Shown here: one piece after another, positions 18,413 to 26,564 of the stretch
Layout: the number at the start of each line of letters is the position of its first letter
How positions within the stretch are numbered: position 1 is the stretch's first letter
Origin: Verrucomicrobiota bacterium
GTDB lineage: Bacteria; Verrucomicrobiota; Verrucomicrobiia; Opitutales; Opitutaceae
Assembly: GCA_023416735.1 (NCBI GenBank)
Contig: JAEZGX010000004.1
Location: 1-57,959, forward strand
Reading direction: 5' to 3'
DNA length: 57,959 nucleotides
Program-made: the position numbers and the translations under genes
Notes under the pieces: model-generated
Database searches by the model: none
Seen by the model: the letters and a program-made list of their open reading frames with translations, nothing else
What the model was told of the DNA's origin: nothing

Positions 18413-19594
18413 ATGCGAATCCTCCTCATCGGCAATTTCGCCCCGGATCGTCAGGAAAGCATGTTGCGTTTCTCGCGCTTGCTTACGGATGGCCTGCGCG
18501 AGCGCGGACACGACGTTACGACCTGGTCTCCCGAACCCCGGCTTGTCCGGATGCTGCCGCGTTACCGCTACGGCGGCCCAATGAAGCTGGTGGGCTACTT
18601 CGACAAGTTCGTGCTCTTTCCGCAAAGCGTGCGGCGGCGTCTCGCGCGCGAGCAACAAGCCGATGTCGTCCACATCGTCGACCACGCCAATTCCGTTTAC
18701 GCACCGTTGTTTTCTCGGGGCAACGTGCTCGCGACGTGCCACGACCTCCTACAGATCCGCTCTGCTCGCGGCGAGTTTCCCCAGCATCGCGTTTCGCGTC
18801 TCGGGCAACGCTACCAAGCCTGGATCCTCGAAAACATCGCCCGGCTTCCCCACGTCATCGTCCCGTCCCGGCAAACCGCGCACGATCTCCGGCGGCTCAC
18901 GAATCTCCCCAGCGAACGCATCTCCATTATTCCGCTCGCGCTAAACCATCCGTATCGACCTTTGCCCGCTGCATCGGCGCGACTCGTCGTTGGCCGCTTG
19001 CTGCTCGAACGCGGCCTCGCGCCCGGCCTGCTCGAACACGGCGGTCGCGGCTTCCTCATGAATATCGGCGGCGGACAATGGTATAAGAACCGCGAAGGCC
19101 TGCTCGCGATGTATGCGGAACTTCGCCGTCTGATAACTCCCGCTCCGCGTCTGGTCATGGTCGGCAAACCTCTCGCACCTCACCTCCACGCATTGATTCA
19201 TCGCCTGAACCTGCAGGACGACGTCATCCATCTTTCCAACCTGTCCGAGCCCCAACTCCAGGCGCTCTACTCCGTCGCGCAGGCGCTGCTGTTTCCCTCG
19301 TGGCAGGAGGGTTTCGGCTGGCCGATCGCCGAGGCCCAGGCGTGTGGCTGCCCGGTCTTCACGTCCGAACGCGCACCGATGACCGAGGTCGGCGGCGACG
19401 CCGCTTGCTACGTCGATCCCGCCGATCCGCAGGAATCCGCGCGTCGGATCGCGCTCGCCTGGCCGCGCCTGAGCGACATGTCGCGCCGCGGCTTGGAACG
19501 CACCCATCTCTGGAGCGAATCGCTGATGTTCGATCGCTATCTGGCCGCTTACGAAAAACTCGCCGCAACCGCCTCCCCGCTCGCCGCCGCATGA
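18413..19594 (+). CDS. Family 4 glycosyltransferase
   Basis: 393 aa, ATG six bases after the previous stop. MRILLIGNFAPDRQESMLRF starts the acceptor domain; FLMNIGGGQWYKNREGLLAM begins the donor domain; LFPSWQEGFGWPIAEAQACG carries the E-x7-E motif, followed by PVFTSERAPMTEVGGDAA, a standard GT4 segment. Expected to be a retaining cytoplasmic glycosyltransferase for the EPS repeat unit. Overlaps the next GT4 gene by four bases. Confidence 0.91.
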   Translation: MRILLIGNFAPDRQESMLRFSRLLTDGLRERGHDVTTWSPEPRLVRMLPRYRYGGPMKLVGYFDKFVLFPQSVRRRLAREQQADVVHIVDHANSVYAPLFSRGNVLATCHDLLQIRSARGEFPQHRVSRLGQRYQAWILENIARLPHVIVPSRQTAHDLRRLTNLPSERISIIPLALNHPYRPLPAASARLVVGRLLLERGLAPGLLEHGGRGFLMNIGGGQWYKNREGLLAMYAELRRLITPAPRLVMVGKPLAPHLHALIHRLNLQDDVIHLSNLSEPQLQALYSVAQALLFPSWQEGFGWPIAEAQACGCPVFTSERAPMTEVGGDAACYVDPADPQESARRIALAWPRLSDMSRRGLERTHLWSESLMFDRYLAAYEKLAATASPLAAA

Positions 19595-20811
19595 AGCTGC
19601 TCCGCCTCATCGCCACTCTCGACCCGCGTCACGGCGGTCCTTCCGCCGGTTTACGCGCCATCACGCCTGCTCTCGCGGCCCTCGGTCACCACACGACGTT
19701 CGCCACGCTCGACGCACCGGGGCGCGGCGTCGGTGTGCCGGGAGATTCTGAGCTCGTCGAACTGGGTCCCGCTCGAGGGGGCTATGCTTTTGCGCCGCGT
19801 CTCGAGCCGTGGCTTCGCGCCAACGCCCATCGTTACGACGCCGTGTTTGTGCACGGGCTTTGGCAACACCATGGCCGCGTCGCGTGGCGCACGCTCCGCC
19901 GCGGCAACATTCCGTATTTCGTTTTTCCACACGGCATGCTCGATCCTTGGTTCCGCCAGGCGTATCCACTCAAGCACGCCAAGAAGTGGGCCTATTGGCA
20001 GCTCTGCGAACGTCACGTTCTGCGCGATGCCGCCGCCGTGTTGTTCACCTGCGATGAGGAACGCCGCCTCGCTCGCGAGAGCTTCCGCCCTTATTCCTGC
20101 CGCGAACGCGTGGTCGCTTACGGCACCTCGACGCCGGCGGGCGATTCGTCCGCCGAAATCGCCGCATGGCACGCGTCGTTGCCCGAACTCGCGCATCGTC
20201 CTTTCTGGCTGTTTCTCGGGCGACTCCATCCGAAAAAAGGCGCCGATCTTCTGCTTCAAGCCTACGCCGAACTGGGCCGAAGCGCTTCTCGCGATCTCCC
20301 TGCCCTCGTCCTTGCCGGACCGTTCTCCGATCCAGCTTATCGCGCGCAACTCACGTCAATCGCCGCTGCGCTTCCGCCCTCGTGTCACGTCATTTTTCCC
20401 GGAATGCTCGAGGGTTCGCGCAAATGGGGCGCTTTGCGAGCGGCCGAAGCCTTCGTCCTCCCGTCACATCAGGAAAATTTCGGAATCGCTGTGGTCGAAG
20501 CCCTTGCAGTCGGAACACCCGTTCTCATTTCGCGCAAGGTGAACATTTGGGATGCAATCGAGTCGGAACGCGCGGGGCTGACCGATACCGACGATGCACC
20601 CGGCACTCTTCGCCTGCTGCAACGTTGGTCGGCACTCAGTCCTTCCGACCGCTCGAACATGCAAGCCGCCGCCAGCATCCTCTTCCGCCAACGCTACGAA
20701 ATCGGCCGCGTGGCGCGGAGTCTCATCGACGTCGTGTCACCTTTTCTTCGCCGCGCAGATGCGCCCCTCACCGATGCTCCCAAACCCGAAATCGTCCGCC
20801 CGCTCCGCTGA
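19591..20811 (+). CDS. Family 4 glycosyltransferase
   Basis: 406 aa. MKLLRLIATLDPRHGGPSAG is a well-known GT4 N-terminus with the GGP acceptor loop. Donor domain from FWLFLGRLHPKKGADLLLQA, then FVLPSHQENFGIAVVEALAV with the E-x7-E motif and GTPVLIS. ATG overlaps the previous stop. The last 38 bases overlap the start of the PP-loop gene in another frame, the largest overlap in this operon. Confidence 0.91.
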   Translation: MKLLRLIATLDPRHGGPSAGLRAITPALAALGHHTTFATLDAPGRGVGVPGDSELVELGPARGGYAFAPRLEPWLRANAHRYDAVFVHGLWQHHGRVAWRTLRRGNIPYFVFPHGMLDPWFRQAYPLKHAKKWAYWQLCERHVLRDAAAVLFTCDEERRLARESFRPYSCRERVVAYGTSTPAGDSSAEIAAWHASLPELAHRPFWLFLGRLHPKKGADLLLQAYAELGRSASRDLPALVLAGPFSDPAYRAQLTSIAAALPPSCHVIFPGMLEGSRKWGALRAAEAFVLPSHQENFGIAVVEALAVGTPVLISRKVNIWDAIESERAGLTDTDDAPGTLRLLQRWSALSPSDRSNMQAAASILFRQRYEIGRVARSLIDVVSPFLRRADAPLTDAPKPEIVRPLR

Positions 20812-22063
20812 ACTTTTCGTCGAACCTCCGCGGCTCGTTTCCGGCGAGCACCTTGAGTTCGCCTGCCGTCTCGTCGAGCCTGCATCCGCACGTCGCCTCT
20901 GGTTTCGTTTTCCTCGAGCGAGCGCACCCAAGCTGACCCACCGCGCCGATCCTTTCGTTCTCGCGACCTTGGTTTACCTGCTCGGTCGCGCCGATCGCGT
21001 GCATGTTCACGGCACCGTTTCCGACGGACTTTTCGCCAATCTCGCCGACTTCCAATCTGCTTTCACTTCCTTCCAAAAACAGTCGTGTGAACCTATCGAG
21101 TTCAGCGCCGACGAAATCGCCGCTTCGCCATCGCGTGGACCGGAAATCGGCGGAATCACTGCATTTTCCGGCGGAGTCGACAGCTGCTTTAGCGCCTTCC
21201 GACACACGCCGCTTTCATCGCTCGCGCCGAAGCGCCCTCTACGAGCGGCATTGATGATGCACGGGTTCGACATCCCTCTCGCCCAGGAGGAAATATTCGA
21301 GCGAGCTGCCGAGCGTTCGCGTCGTATGATCGACGAAACCGGACTCTCGTTCTTCACCGGGGCCACCAACCTTCGTGAACTGCCGGTGCCGTGGGAGAAG
21401 ACGTTCGCCGCCGCCGTGGCCGCAAGCCTCTCCTTCTTCCAATCCGCTTATACCTTCGGTCTCGTTCCCTCCTGCCACGACTGGCGGCATGCGCACTTCG
21501 AGAATGGTTCGAATCCCGTCACGGATCCGCTGCTTTCCAGCGCTTCGTATCAAATTATCCACGACGGAACACGTTTCGGTCGCATCGATAAACTTCGCCA
21601 CTTGGCCGAATGGCCAACGGCATTGCGCGAGGTCCGCGTGTGCTGGCAGGGCCATCAGCTCGATCGCAACTGCGGTCGCTGCGAAAAATGTCTCCGCACG
21701 ATGCTCATGCTCCGGGTTGCCGGCGTCGCCGCCGCGCCCGCCTTCCCTGAGCCGCTGGATCTCCGGGCCGTCGAGAACGTGGTAATCCGCAGCAAAGGCG
21801 GCCTCGACGAATTCGACTATCTCCTTTCCGAGGCGCGTCGCGCCGGCTTGCGCGAAGCCTGGCTTCATCCCGCGGAAAGTGCGCTCCGTCGCAACCGTCG
21901 CCACTGGATCATCCGCAACCGCGCCAAAGCCCTCGCGCACTCGCTGCCACCCTCGATCCGTCAGTTCGCCGCGCGCACGGCGCAACGCTTGAAGAGCCGG
22001 AAATCCGCGACGCGTCCCGCCGTCGCATCGCTCGCCCCCACCGCTTTGCCGCGTTCCTCCTGA
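20774..22063 (+). CDS. QueC-like PP-loop ATPase of unknown substrate, in EPS operon
   Basis: 429 aa from ATG 20774, inside the end of the GT4 gene; no other plausible start precedes the conserved part. The ATP-pyrophosphatase P-loop SGGVDS is at residues 132-137 (context ITAFSGGVDSCFSAF). Four cysteines follow at 290, 300, 303 and 306, the C-x9-C-x2-C-x2-C arrangement that resembles the zinc site of 7-cyano-7-deazaguanine synthase (QueC, C-x8-C-x2-C-x2-C). About 130 residues precede the P-loop and are not QueC-like. No queuosine-pathway gene is nearby; instead it is coupled to a pyruvyl transferase by a one-base overlap. I infer adenylation of a carboxylate (amide or nitrile formation) on a sugar or precursor, but the substrate is unknown. 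Confidence 0.7.
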   Translation: MLPNPKSSARSAELFVEPPRLVSGEHLEFACRLVEPASARRLWFRFPRASAPKLTHRADPFVLATLVYLLGRADRVHVHGTVSDGLFANLADFQSAFTSFQKQSCEPIEFSADEIAASPSRGPEIGGITAFSGGVDSCFSAFRHTPLSSLAPKRPLRAALMMHGFDIPLAQEEIFERAAERSRRMIDETGLSFFTGATNLRELPVPWEKTFAAAVAASLSFFQSAYTFGLVPSCHDWRHAHFENGSNPVTDPLLSSASYQIIHDGTRFGRIDKLRHLAEWPTALREVRVCWQGHQLDRNCGRCEKCLRTMLMLRVAGVAAAPAFPEPLDLRAVENVVIRSKGGLDEFDYLLSEARRAGLREAWLHPAESALRRNRRHWIIRNRAKALAHSLPPSIRQFAARTAQRLKSRKSATRPAVASLAPTALPRSS

Positions 22064-22986
22064 TGCCTCCCACCTTGTCGAAGAACGGCGCCCTCGCGCA
22101 ACTACTCGGCGACTTCCGCGGACGCGAAATCGTCGCGCTCCTCAATCGCGGCAATCGTGGCGACGGCGTCATTCATCTAGGCGGACGCCACTTCTTCGCG
22201 GGCGTGGGCCTCGCTCCGCGCGAGTTTCGCGAGACCGACGATCTCAGCCAGATGCGCGGCGACGTGCTGCTCGTTTACGGTGCAGGCGCGATGTCGCGGG
22301 GCACGCACACGCTCCCGCGTTTGCTTCGCAACTTGGCGCCACGCTTCTCGGAAGTCGTTTTTCTTCCCTCTTCTTTCGACGTGCGTGAACCAGTCGTTCG
22401 CGCTTTCGCGCAGTCATGGGATCGCAAATACAGCGTATTCTGTCGGGAGCTCGTCAGCTTCGACGCACTGCGGCAACTCGGCGTGAAGCCCAAGGTCCTG
22501 CTGCTCGGGCACGATCTTGCTTTTCACCTCGACGTCAGCGCTTGGGCCGCGCGCCCCGGTCAGGGCTCGGCCGGACTTTTTCGACACGACAACGAGGCCG
22601 CCTATGGACGACTCCCGCGCGATCTCGACGTGATTGAAGACGCCTCGCACGGCACCGAAAACGAGCCCGAGAAGCTGCTGGATTTCGTTTCCCGTTTCGC
22701 AGTCGTCCACACCGATCGATGCCATGGCGCCATCACGGCGGCCATGATGGGGCGCAAGGTCACGTTCTACCGGAATAACTATTTCAAGAACCGCGCGATT
22801 TACGATCACAGCCTCGCCGGCATGCCACAGGTGCGTTTCGTCAACCGCACGCCATTCTCTTTTGCGCAGTTCACCCGCGCGATTTACTGGAGCCGCATGC
22901 GGCCGGTCGAGATGAAGGTGCGCCGGGTTTTCCAAGGAAAACCGCGTCCACGCACCACTTCTTCGGTTCGTTACGAACCACGTTGA
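22063..22986 (+). CDS. Polysaccharide pyruvyl transferase family protein
   Basis: 307 aa, ATG sharing a base with the PP-loop stop. Family features: an N-terminal GNRGDGVIHLGG nucleotide-fold loop, central DVLLVYGAGAMSRGTHTL, and the C-terminal catalytic-site region VVHTDRCHGAITAAMMG followed by YRNNYFKNRAIYDHSL, which is diagnostic of PS_pyruv_trans (CsaB/WcaK type). It would transfer pyruvate from phosphoenolpyruvate to a sugar to form a ketal, adding negative charge to the polymer. Last gene of the long + strand operon. It ends nine bases from the convergent gene on the other strand, with no room for a terminator between. Confidence 0.88.
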   Translation: MPPTLSKNGALAQLLGDFRGREIVALLNRGNRGDGVIHLGGRHFFAGVGLAPREFRETDDLSQMRGDVLLVYGAGAMSRGTHTLPRLLRNLAPRFSEVVFLPSSFDVREPVVRAFAQSWDRKYSVFCRELVSFDALRQLGVKPKVLLLGHDLAFHLDVSAWAARPGQGSAGLFRHDNEAAYGRLPRDLDVIEDASHGTENEPEKLLDFVSRFAVVHTDRCHGAITAAMMGRKVTFYRNNYFKNRAIYDHSLAGMPQVRFVNRTPFSFAQFTRAIYWSRMRPVEMKVRRVFQGKPRPRTTSSVRYEPR

Positions 22987-22995
22987 ACCTCGCCG

Positions 22996-25572
22996 CTAGG
23001 GCGCCGCGCGCTCCGGCCAGCGTCCTTCGCGCCCTGTCGCATCGATCGCGGTCACGACATACGTCGAGGTCTTCGTTGCACCTCCGTCGACGAAACGCGT
23101 GCCCGCAATCGGTCTGCCGGGAGTTTCAGTGTGCGGAGAATTCAGCCAGCGATACGGACCGCCCGGAGTCTCCGCGCGATAGATCCGATACCCGCTCGCG
23201 CCCGCGACGGCCGTCCATGCCACCTCGGTTTCGCGAGTGCCGCGTTGCACTCGCACGTTTTCCGGAGCGGCGAGAATTTCCGGCCGCTCGTAGCGCTCAA
23301 GTGCCTCGCGCACGAGCAAGTCGGCCAGCACGTAGAACGTGAGATCGGGCCAGTTCTTCCATCGGCCTTTCAACGATTGCGTGTAGTGCAGGGCTTCGGT
23401 CACGCCCACGCTTCCGCGCTCCTCCGGCTTCTCGAGCAGTCGAATGTAAGGCGCCGCCGACCAGCCAAGCCAGCGGTGCGTGTGCGCTTGGCCGCGAAAG
23501 AAATTCGTCCGGGCTACACCCGGAAGCTCCTCTTTGTGGTTCGCAGCCGGTCCGTGATAAAGATCGGCCGTCACATCCACGCAGTCGGTGAAACGTGAAT
23601 ACGCCAGCGGGTGCAGGCCGAGATCCTCGTTGCCCAACAACTCGGTCGTGCGCAGCCAGAAGTCACAGATTGCCTGATACAAATAGTCCGTTTGATCCGC
23701 GCGTGTCGCCGGCGCTCCTGTATACGGCCGCTGCCCCCGCCCGAATACGCCGAGCACCGGAGGTGCGGTCGCGAGATCGCGATAAAAGCCGGCGAGTTCA
23801 ACATCCCCCGCGCTCACGCCCGCCGTCAGGCCGAACAAGACCGGCCCCATTTGCATGTTAAGCGTGCGGTTGAAGCAATCGATATACGGGCTGCCCGCCT
23901 CATCGACTTTCCCCCCGGCACGCCGCACCGCCTGCGCCATCGCCAGATTTATTTCGCTCACCCGCGCCGGGGCATCCGTCAATACCGCCAAAGCTGCCGC
24001 AGCACTTTGCGTGTAGGTGATGTGATAGGGGTCCACGCCGCCGTAGGCGCGCCCTTTCTCGTGCTCCAGCACCTTCCGTTGGCCGTTGTTCGTGATCTTC
24101 GCTCTCGCGTTTTCCGCTCCGCGCACGAGCGAGTCGGCATTCGTCTCTTTGGCATTTGGCCCTTGCGCCAGGATCTTCGCCGTCCGCCCCGCGTCGCCCA
24201 GCACCAGCGCTCGCCCGGCTTCCTGGCGCCAGCCGATCGGCTTCATCTCGCGCACGACCTGCTGAAGCGCGACGTGCAACGCATCGAACGTCAGACCGGG
24301 TTCGTCCACGACCGCGACCAGCGGCTGCACGTGTTCGCGATACTTCCGCCACAACGCCTCGCCTTCCACATCGCCGTTCGCGGGGACCAGCCGAACTTCA
24401 GTCCAGAATGCGTAAAGCGAACTCTTCTCCCCTTCTTTGCCGCGGCGGAGATTTCTCTGCCCGTGCAAGGTCGCTTCGCCCTGATCCAACGACCAGCGTC
24501 CGTTTCCGCCTCCGATCACCAGTGGCAACGCGATCAGGGCGTGGCGTTCCGATTCGTCCACGAGGGTTGTAACATCGTAAGCATGCTCCGCGCGCAGGGC
24601 GTGACGAATACCCGCTGGCACGCGCACGATCTTCAACGCGCTTTCCTTTCGCCCAATCGGCTTCCCGACCAGCAATCGGTTTAGCTTGACCGTAGCGTTG
24701 TCGCGAGAACTCGGATACACCGCCGTCGTCACCACGATTTCTCGTCCGTCACGCGGGACTCTGAATTCCTGCTCGAGCTTGGTGTCTTCCGGCCCCGTCC
24801 AACGCACACGCACCTTCCCGAATAGCGGCCCCGAACTCCATTCCACCTCTGGTTCGCTGTTCGTGCCCCCAAAAGTGATCTGCTGCGCCTCGACTTCTTC
24901 TCCGCCGGGCAAATCGATCTCCACCTGCGGAGCCGCTCCCGCACCCGCGAACTCCCATTTCGCGCCATCGGCCTCGACGCTTTTCAACTGGCCGCGAGCT
25001 CCGAATGTCACCGCGCCCCGCGCCGTCTCGAAGCGAATCGTGCCGTGGTCTCGCGCTGCCTTTTCGTGCGCGTCGGCGATTTCGCTCGCTCGCTTGGTTC
25101 CCGGAAAATTCCTCACCAGCCGATAGGCGCGGCGTTCTCCTGCTGTAAGGTCCGCAGAGAACCATAGGTGAATTCTCGCTATGCCCCCATCGGGCGCGCG
25201 CCGGATGTCGTCTGCTTGAAACGGAATCGCCTCCGCCTCGCCTTCGCGTCCGGGCACAATCGCGAGATCTTCGATTCGGGCGCATTCGCCAGCGGCGAAA
25301 AAGAGCGGCACACGCACCAGTTCGCCGCGACGTTCCACGCCGGCGCGCTCCTCGACGTTGATGATGCGCAGAATACGAGCCGACGTTTCCGGCGTCGTCT
25401 GCAAAGGCGAAGCGTAGTCTGACGGCGACGTCTGAAACACGTCCGCCGTGTTTCGGGCCGCGCCTAGCGCAGCGTTGCAAATGCCCAGCAGCACCGTGGA
25501 CGCGAGGGCGATCGCGAACCGCGTTGCGGCCTCCCTGCCGCGGCTGGTTGCGGCGAAATCGAGGTCGTTCAT
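22996..25572 (-). CDS. Large exported protein of unknown function with C-terminal fibronectin-III-like domain
   Basis: 858 aa, ATG at 25572. A hydrophobic stretch at about residues 20-42 (ATRFAIALASTVLLGICNAA) looks like a signal peptide. Residues ~65-380 are beta-rich (repeated RVRW, EVEW, VRLVP strands). Residues ~400-750 look helical and carry aromatic/His-rich segments such as GGVDPYHITYTQSAAAAL and FFRGQAHTHRWLGW. Residues ~765-858 (ENVRVQRGTRETEVAWTAV ... GYRIYRAETPGGPYRWL) are a fibronectin type III-like domain. This order (beta-sandwich, alpha toroid, FN3) resembles exported polysaccharide lyases/hydrolases, but I do not recognise a family. Convergent with the EPS operon; a polymer-processing role is inference. 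Confidence 0.7.
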   Translation of the reverse strand: MNDLDFAATSRGREAATRFAIALASTVLLGICNAALGAARNTADVFQTSPSDYASPLQTTPETSARILRIINVEERAGVERRGELVRVPLFFAAGECARIEDLAIVPGREGEAEAIPFQADDIRRAPDGGIARIHLWFSADLTAGERRAYRLVRNFPGTKRASEIADAHEKAARDHGTIRFETARGAVTFGARGQLKSVEADGAKWEFAGAGAAPQVEIDLPGGEEVEAQQITFGGTNSEPEVEWSSGPLFGKVRVRWTGPEDTKLEQEFRVPRDGREIVVTTAVYPSSRDNATVKLNRLLVGKPIGRKESALKIVRVPAGIRHALRAEHAYDVTTLVDESERHALIALPLVIGGGNGRWSLDQGEATLHGQRNLRRGKEGEKSSLYAFWTEVRLVPANGDVEGEALWRKYREHVQPLVAVVDEPGLTFDALHVALQQVVREMKPIGWRQEAGRALVLGDAGRTAKILAQGPNAKETNADSLVRGAENARAKITNNGQRKVLEHEKGRAYGGVDPYHITYTQSAAAALAVLTDAPARVSEINLAMAQAVRRAGGKVDEAGSPYIDCFNRTLNMQMGPVLFGLTAGVSAGDVELAGFYRDLATAPPVLGVFGRGQRPYTGAPATRADQTDYLYQAICDFWLRTTELLGNEDLGLHPLAYSRFTDCVDVTADLYHGPAANHKEELPGVARTNFFRGQAHTHRWLGWSAAPYIRLLEKPEERGSVGVTEALHYTQSLKGRWKNWPDLTFYVLADLLVREALERYERPEILAAPENVRVQRGTRETEVAWTAVAGASGYRIYRAETPGGPYRWLNSPHTETPGRPIAGTRFVDGGATKTSTYVVTAIDATGREGRWPERAAP

Positions 25573-25761
25573 CGCTCAACGCGACCGCCTGCGAGGTGGG
25601 GTGTTCCGCCCGGTATTTTACTCGTTTCCCCTATGAACTGATCGGGGGATAAAGTCACCCAATCCACTTGTTGCGCAATGACCTGCGAAACATCCTTTCA
25701 CCGCCCCTCGATGACGAGCGGCATGGCAAGCTGATTATTGCTCAAACCTAAAAACAAACCA

Positions 25762-26457
25762 ATGCACACTCGCATTAGTTCCCTACTCGCGACGGCCTTC
25801 GGGCTGGCGCTGACGTTCTCCGCGGCAAACGCTCAACTCCTGTTGAGCGGACACACCACGGGTTCGTTCGTCGATCTGGCGGAAGCCAACACGACGGTCG
25901 CAAACGCTCCGGACGGAAGTTCGGCGACGTTCTCGACCGGTATCCCGTGGACGGATTCCAGTCAGTCGATCATCTCGTTCACCAACGCCTCGTTCAACAA
26001 CGTCGGCTCCGGTGAAATCATCCAAGCGGGTCTGTTCGAGATCACGAACGGCATGACGCTCCTCGGCTCCGGTGCACCCACAGCCCAGTTCAATCTGGGT
26101 CTGCAGCTCACCGCCCCAGAGTGGCAGGCCGTCGCGCTCAGCACGATTACGTTCCACATCGATCACACGCCCAACAGCGAAGGCGGAATTCCGGACACGT
26201 TCTCGGTCTCCTTCGACCAACCGTCGGCGATCAAAGTGGGCGACTACCTCGTGCAGTTCCACGTGAACTTCGAACCGACGCACTTCCAGATTGCGGAAAA
26301 CGCCACCGTGCAACGCGGCGACGTCACTGTGACCTTCACGCCTGTGCCGGAGCCGTCCACCTACGCCGCGTTCGGCGCTGCGCTGTTGGTCGGTTTCGTC
26401 GCTTATCGTCGTATCCGCGGCGCCAAGACGGTGTCGAATCTCCCGGCCGCCGCCTGA
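25762..26457 (+). CDS. PEP-CTERM sorting domain protein (choice-of-anchor K-like)
   Basis: 231 aa from ATG 25762 (an in-frame TTG at 25738 would only add eight charged residues before the signal peptide). Signal peptide: HTRISSLLATAFGLALTFSAANA, cleavage likely after ANA. The body is a single Thr/Ser/Gly-rich beta domain with TFSTGIPWTDSSQSIISFTN and a C-terminal VTVTFTPV, resembling the choice-of-anchor K domain. The C-terminus is VPEPSTYAAFGAALLVGFV then YRRIRG: the PEP motif, one membrane helix and a basic cluster, which is the exosortase recognition signal. Eleven extra residues follow the basic cluster, which is unusual. Expected substrate of the exosortase at 34283-35911; likely cell-surface or EPS-matrix protein. 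Confidence 0.88.
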   Translation: MHTRISSLLATAFGLALTFSAANAQLLLSGHTTGSFVDLAEANTTVANAPDGSSATFSTGIPWTDSSQSIISFTNASFNNVGSGEIIQAGLFEITNGMTLLGSGAPTAQFNLGLQLTAPEWQAVALSTITFHIDHTPNSEGGIPDTFSVSFDQPSAIKVGDYLVQFHVNFEPTHFQIAENATVQRGDVTVTFTPVPEPSTYAAFGAALLVGFVAYRRIRGAKTVSNLPAAA

Positions 26458-26479
26458 TTGGCGACGCCGTTTTCTTTCG

Positions 26480-26504
26480 AACCGCTCCCGGTCGGGAGCG
26501 GTTT
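26480..26504 (+). terminator. Stem-loop terminator candidate after the PEP-CTERM gene
   Basis: A perfect 10-bp GC-rich stem (26481-26490 with 26493-26502) encloses a two-base gap and is followed by TTTCGTT. It begins 23 bases after the stop codon at 26457, the expected place for an intrinsic terminator. The U-tract is short. Confidence 0.6.
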
Positions 26505-26516
26505 CGTTGGACCTTT

Positions 26517-26540
26517 ACCGGCCGCACTTGCGGCCGGTTT
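26517..26540 (+). terminator. Second back-to-back stem-loop upstream of the asparagine-synthetase-like gene
   Basis: Another perfect 10-bp stem (26517-26526 with 26529-26538) with a two-base loop and trailing TTTCGCTTT. It has a different sequence from the hairpin 13 bases upstream but the same architecture and the same GGTTTCG trailer. It ends 25 bases before the next start codon. It could be a tandem terminator or a leader hairpin for the downstream gene. Confidence 0.45.
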
Positions 26541-26564
26541 CGCTTTCCAAGCTTCAAATCACCC

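Noticed and set aside
25724..25742. Possible sigma-54 promoter (TGGCA ... TTGCT) before the PEP-CTERM gene
   Set aside because: The GG and GC dinucleotides are 13 bases apart; a sigma-54 promoter requires 10.
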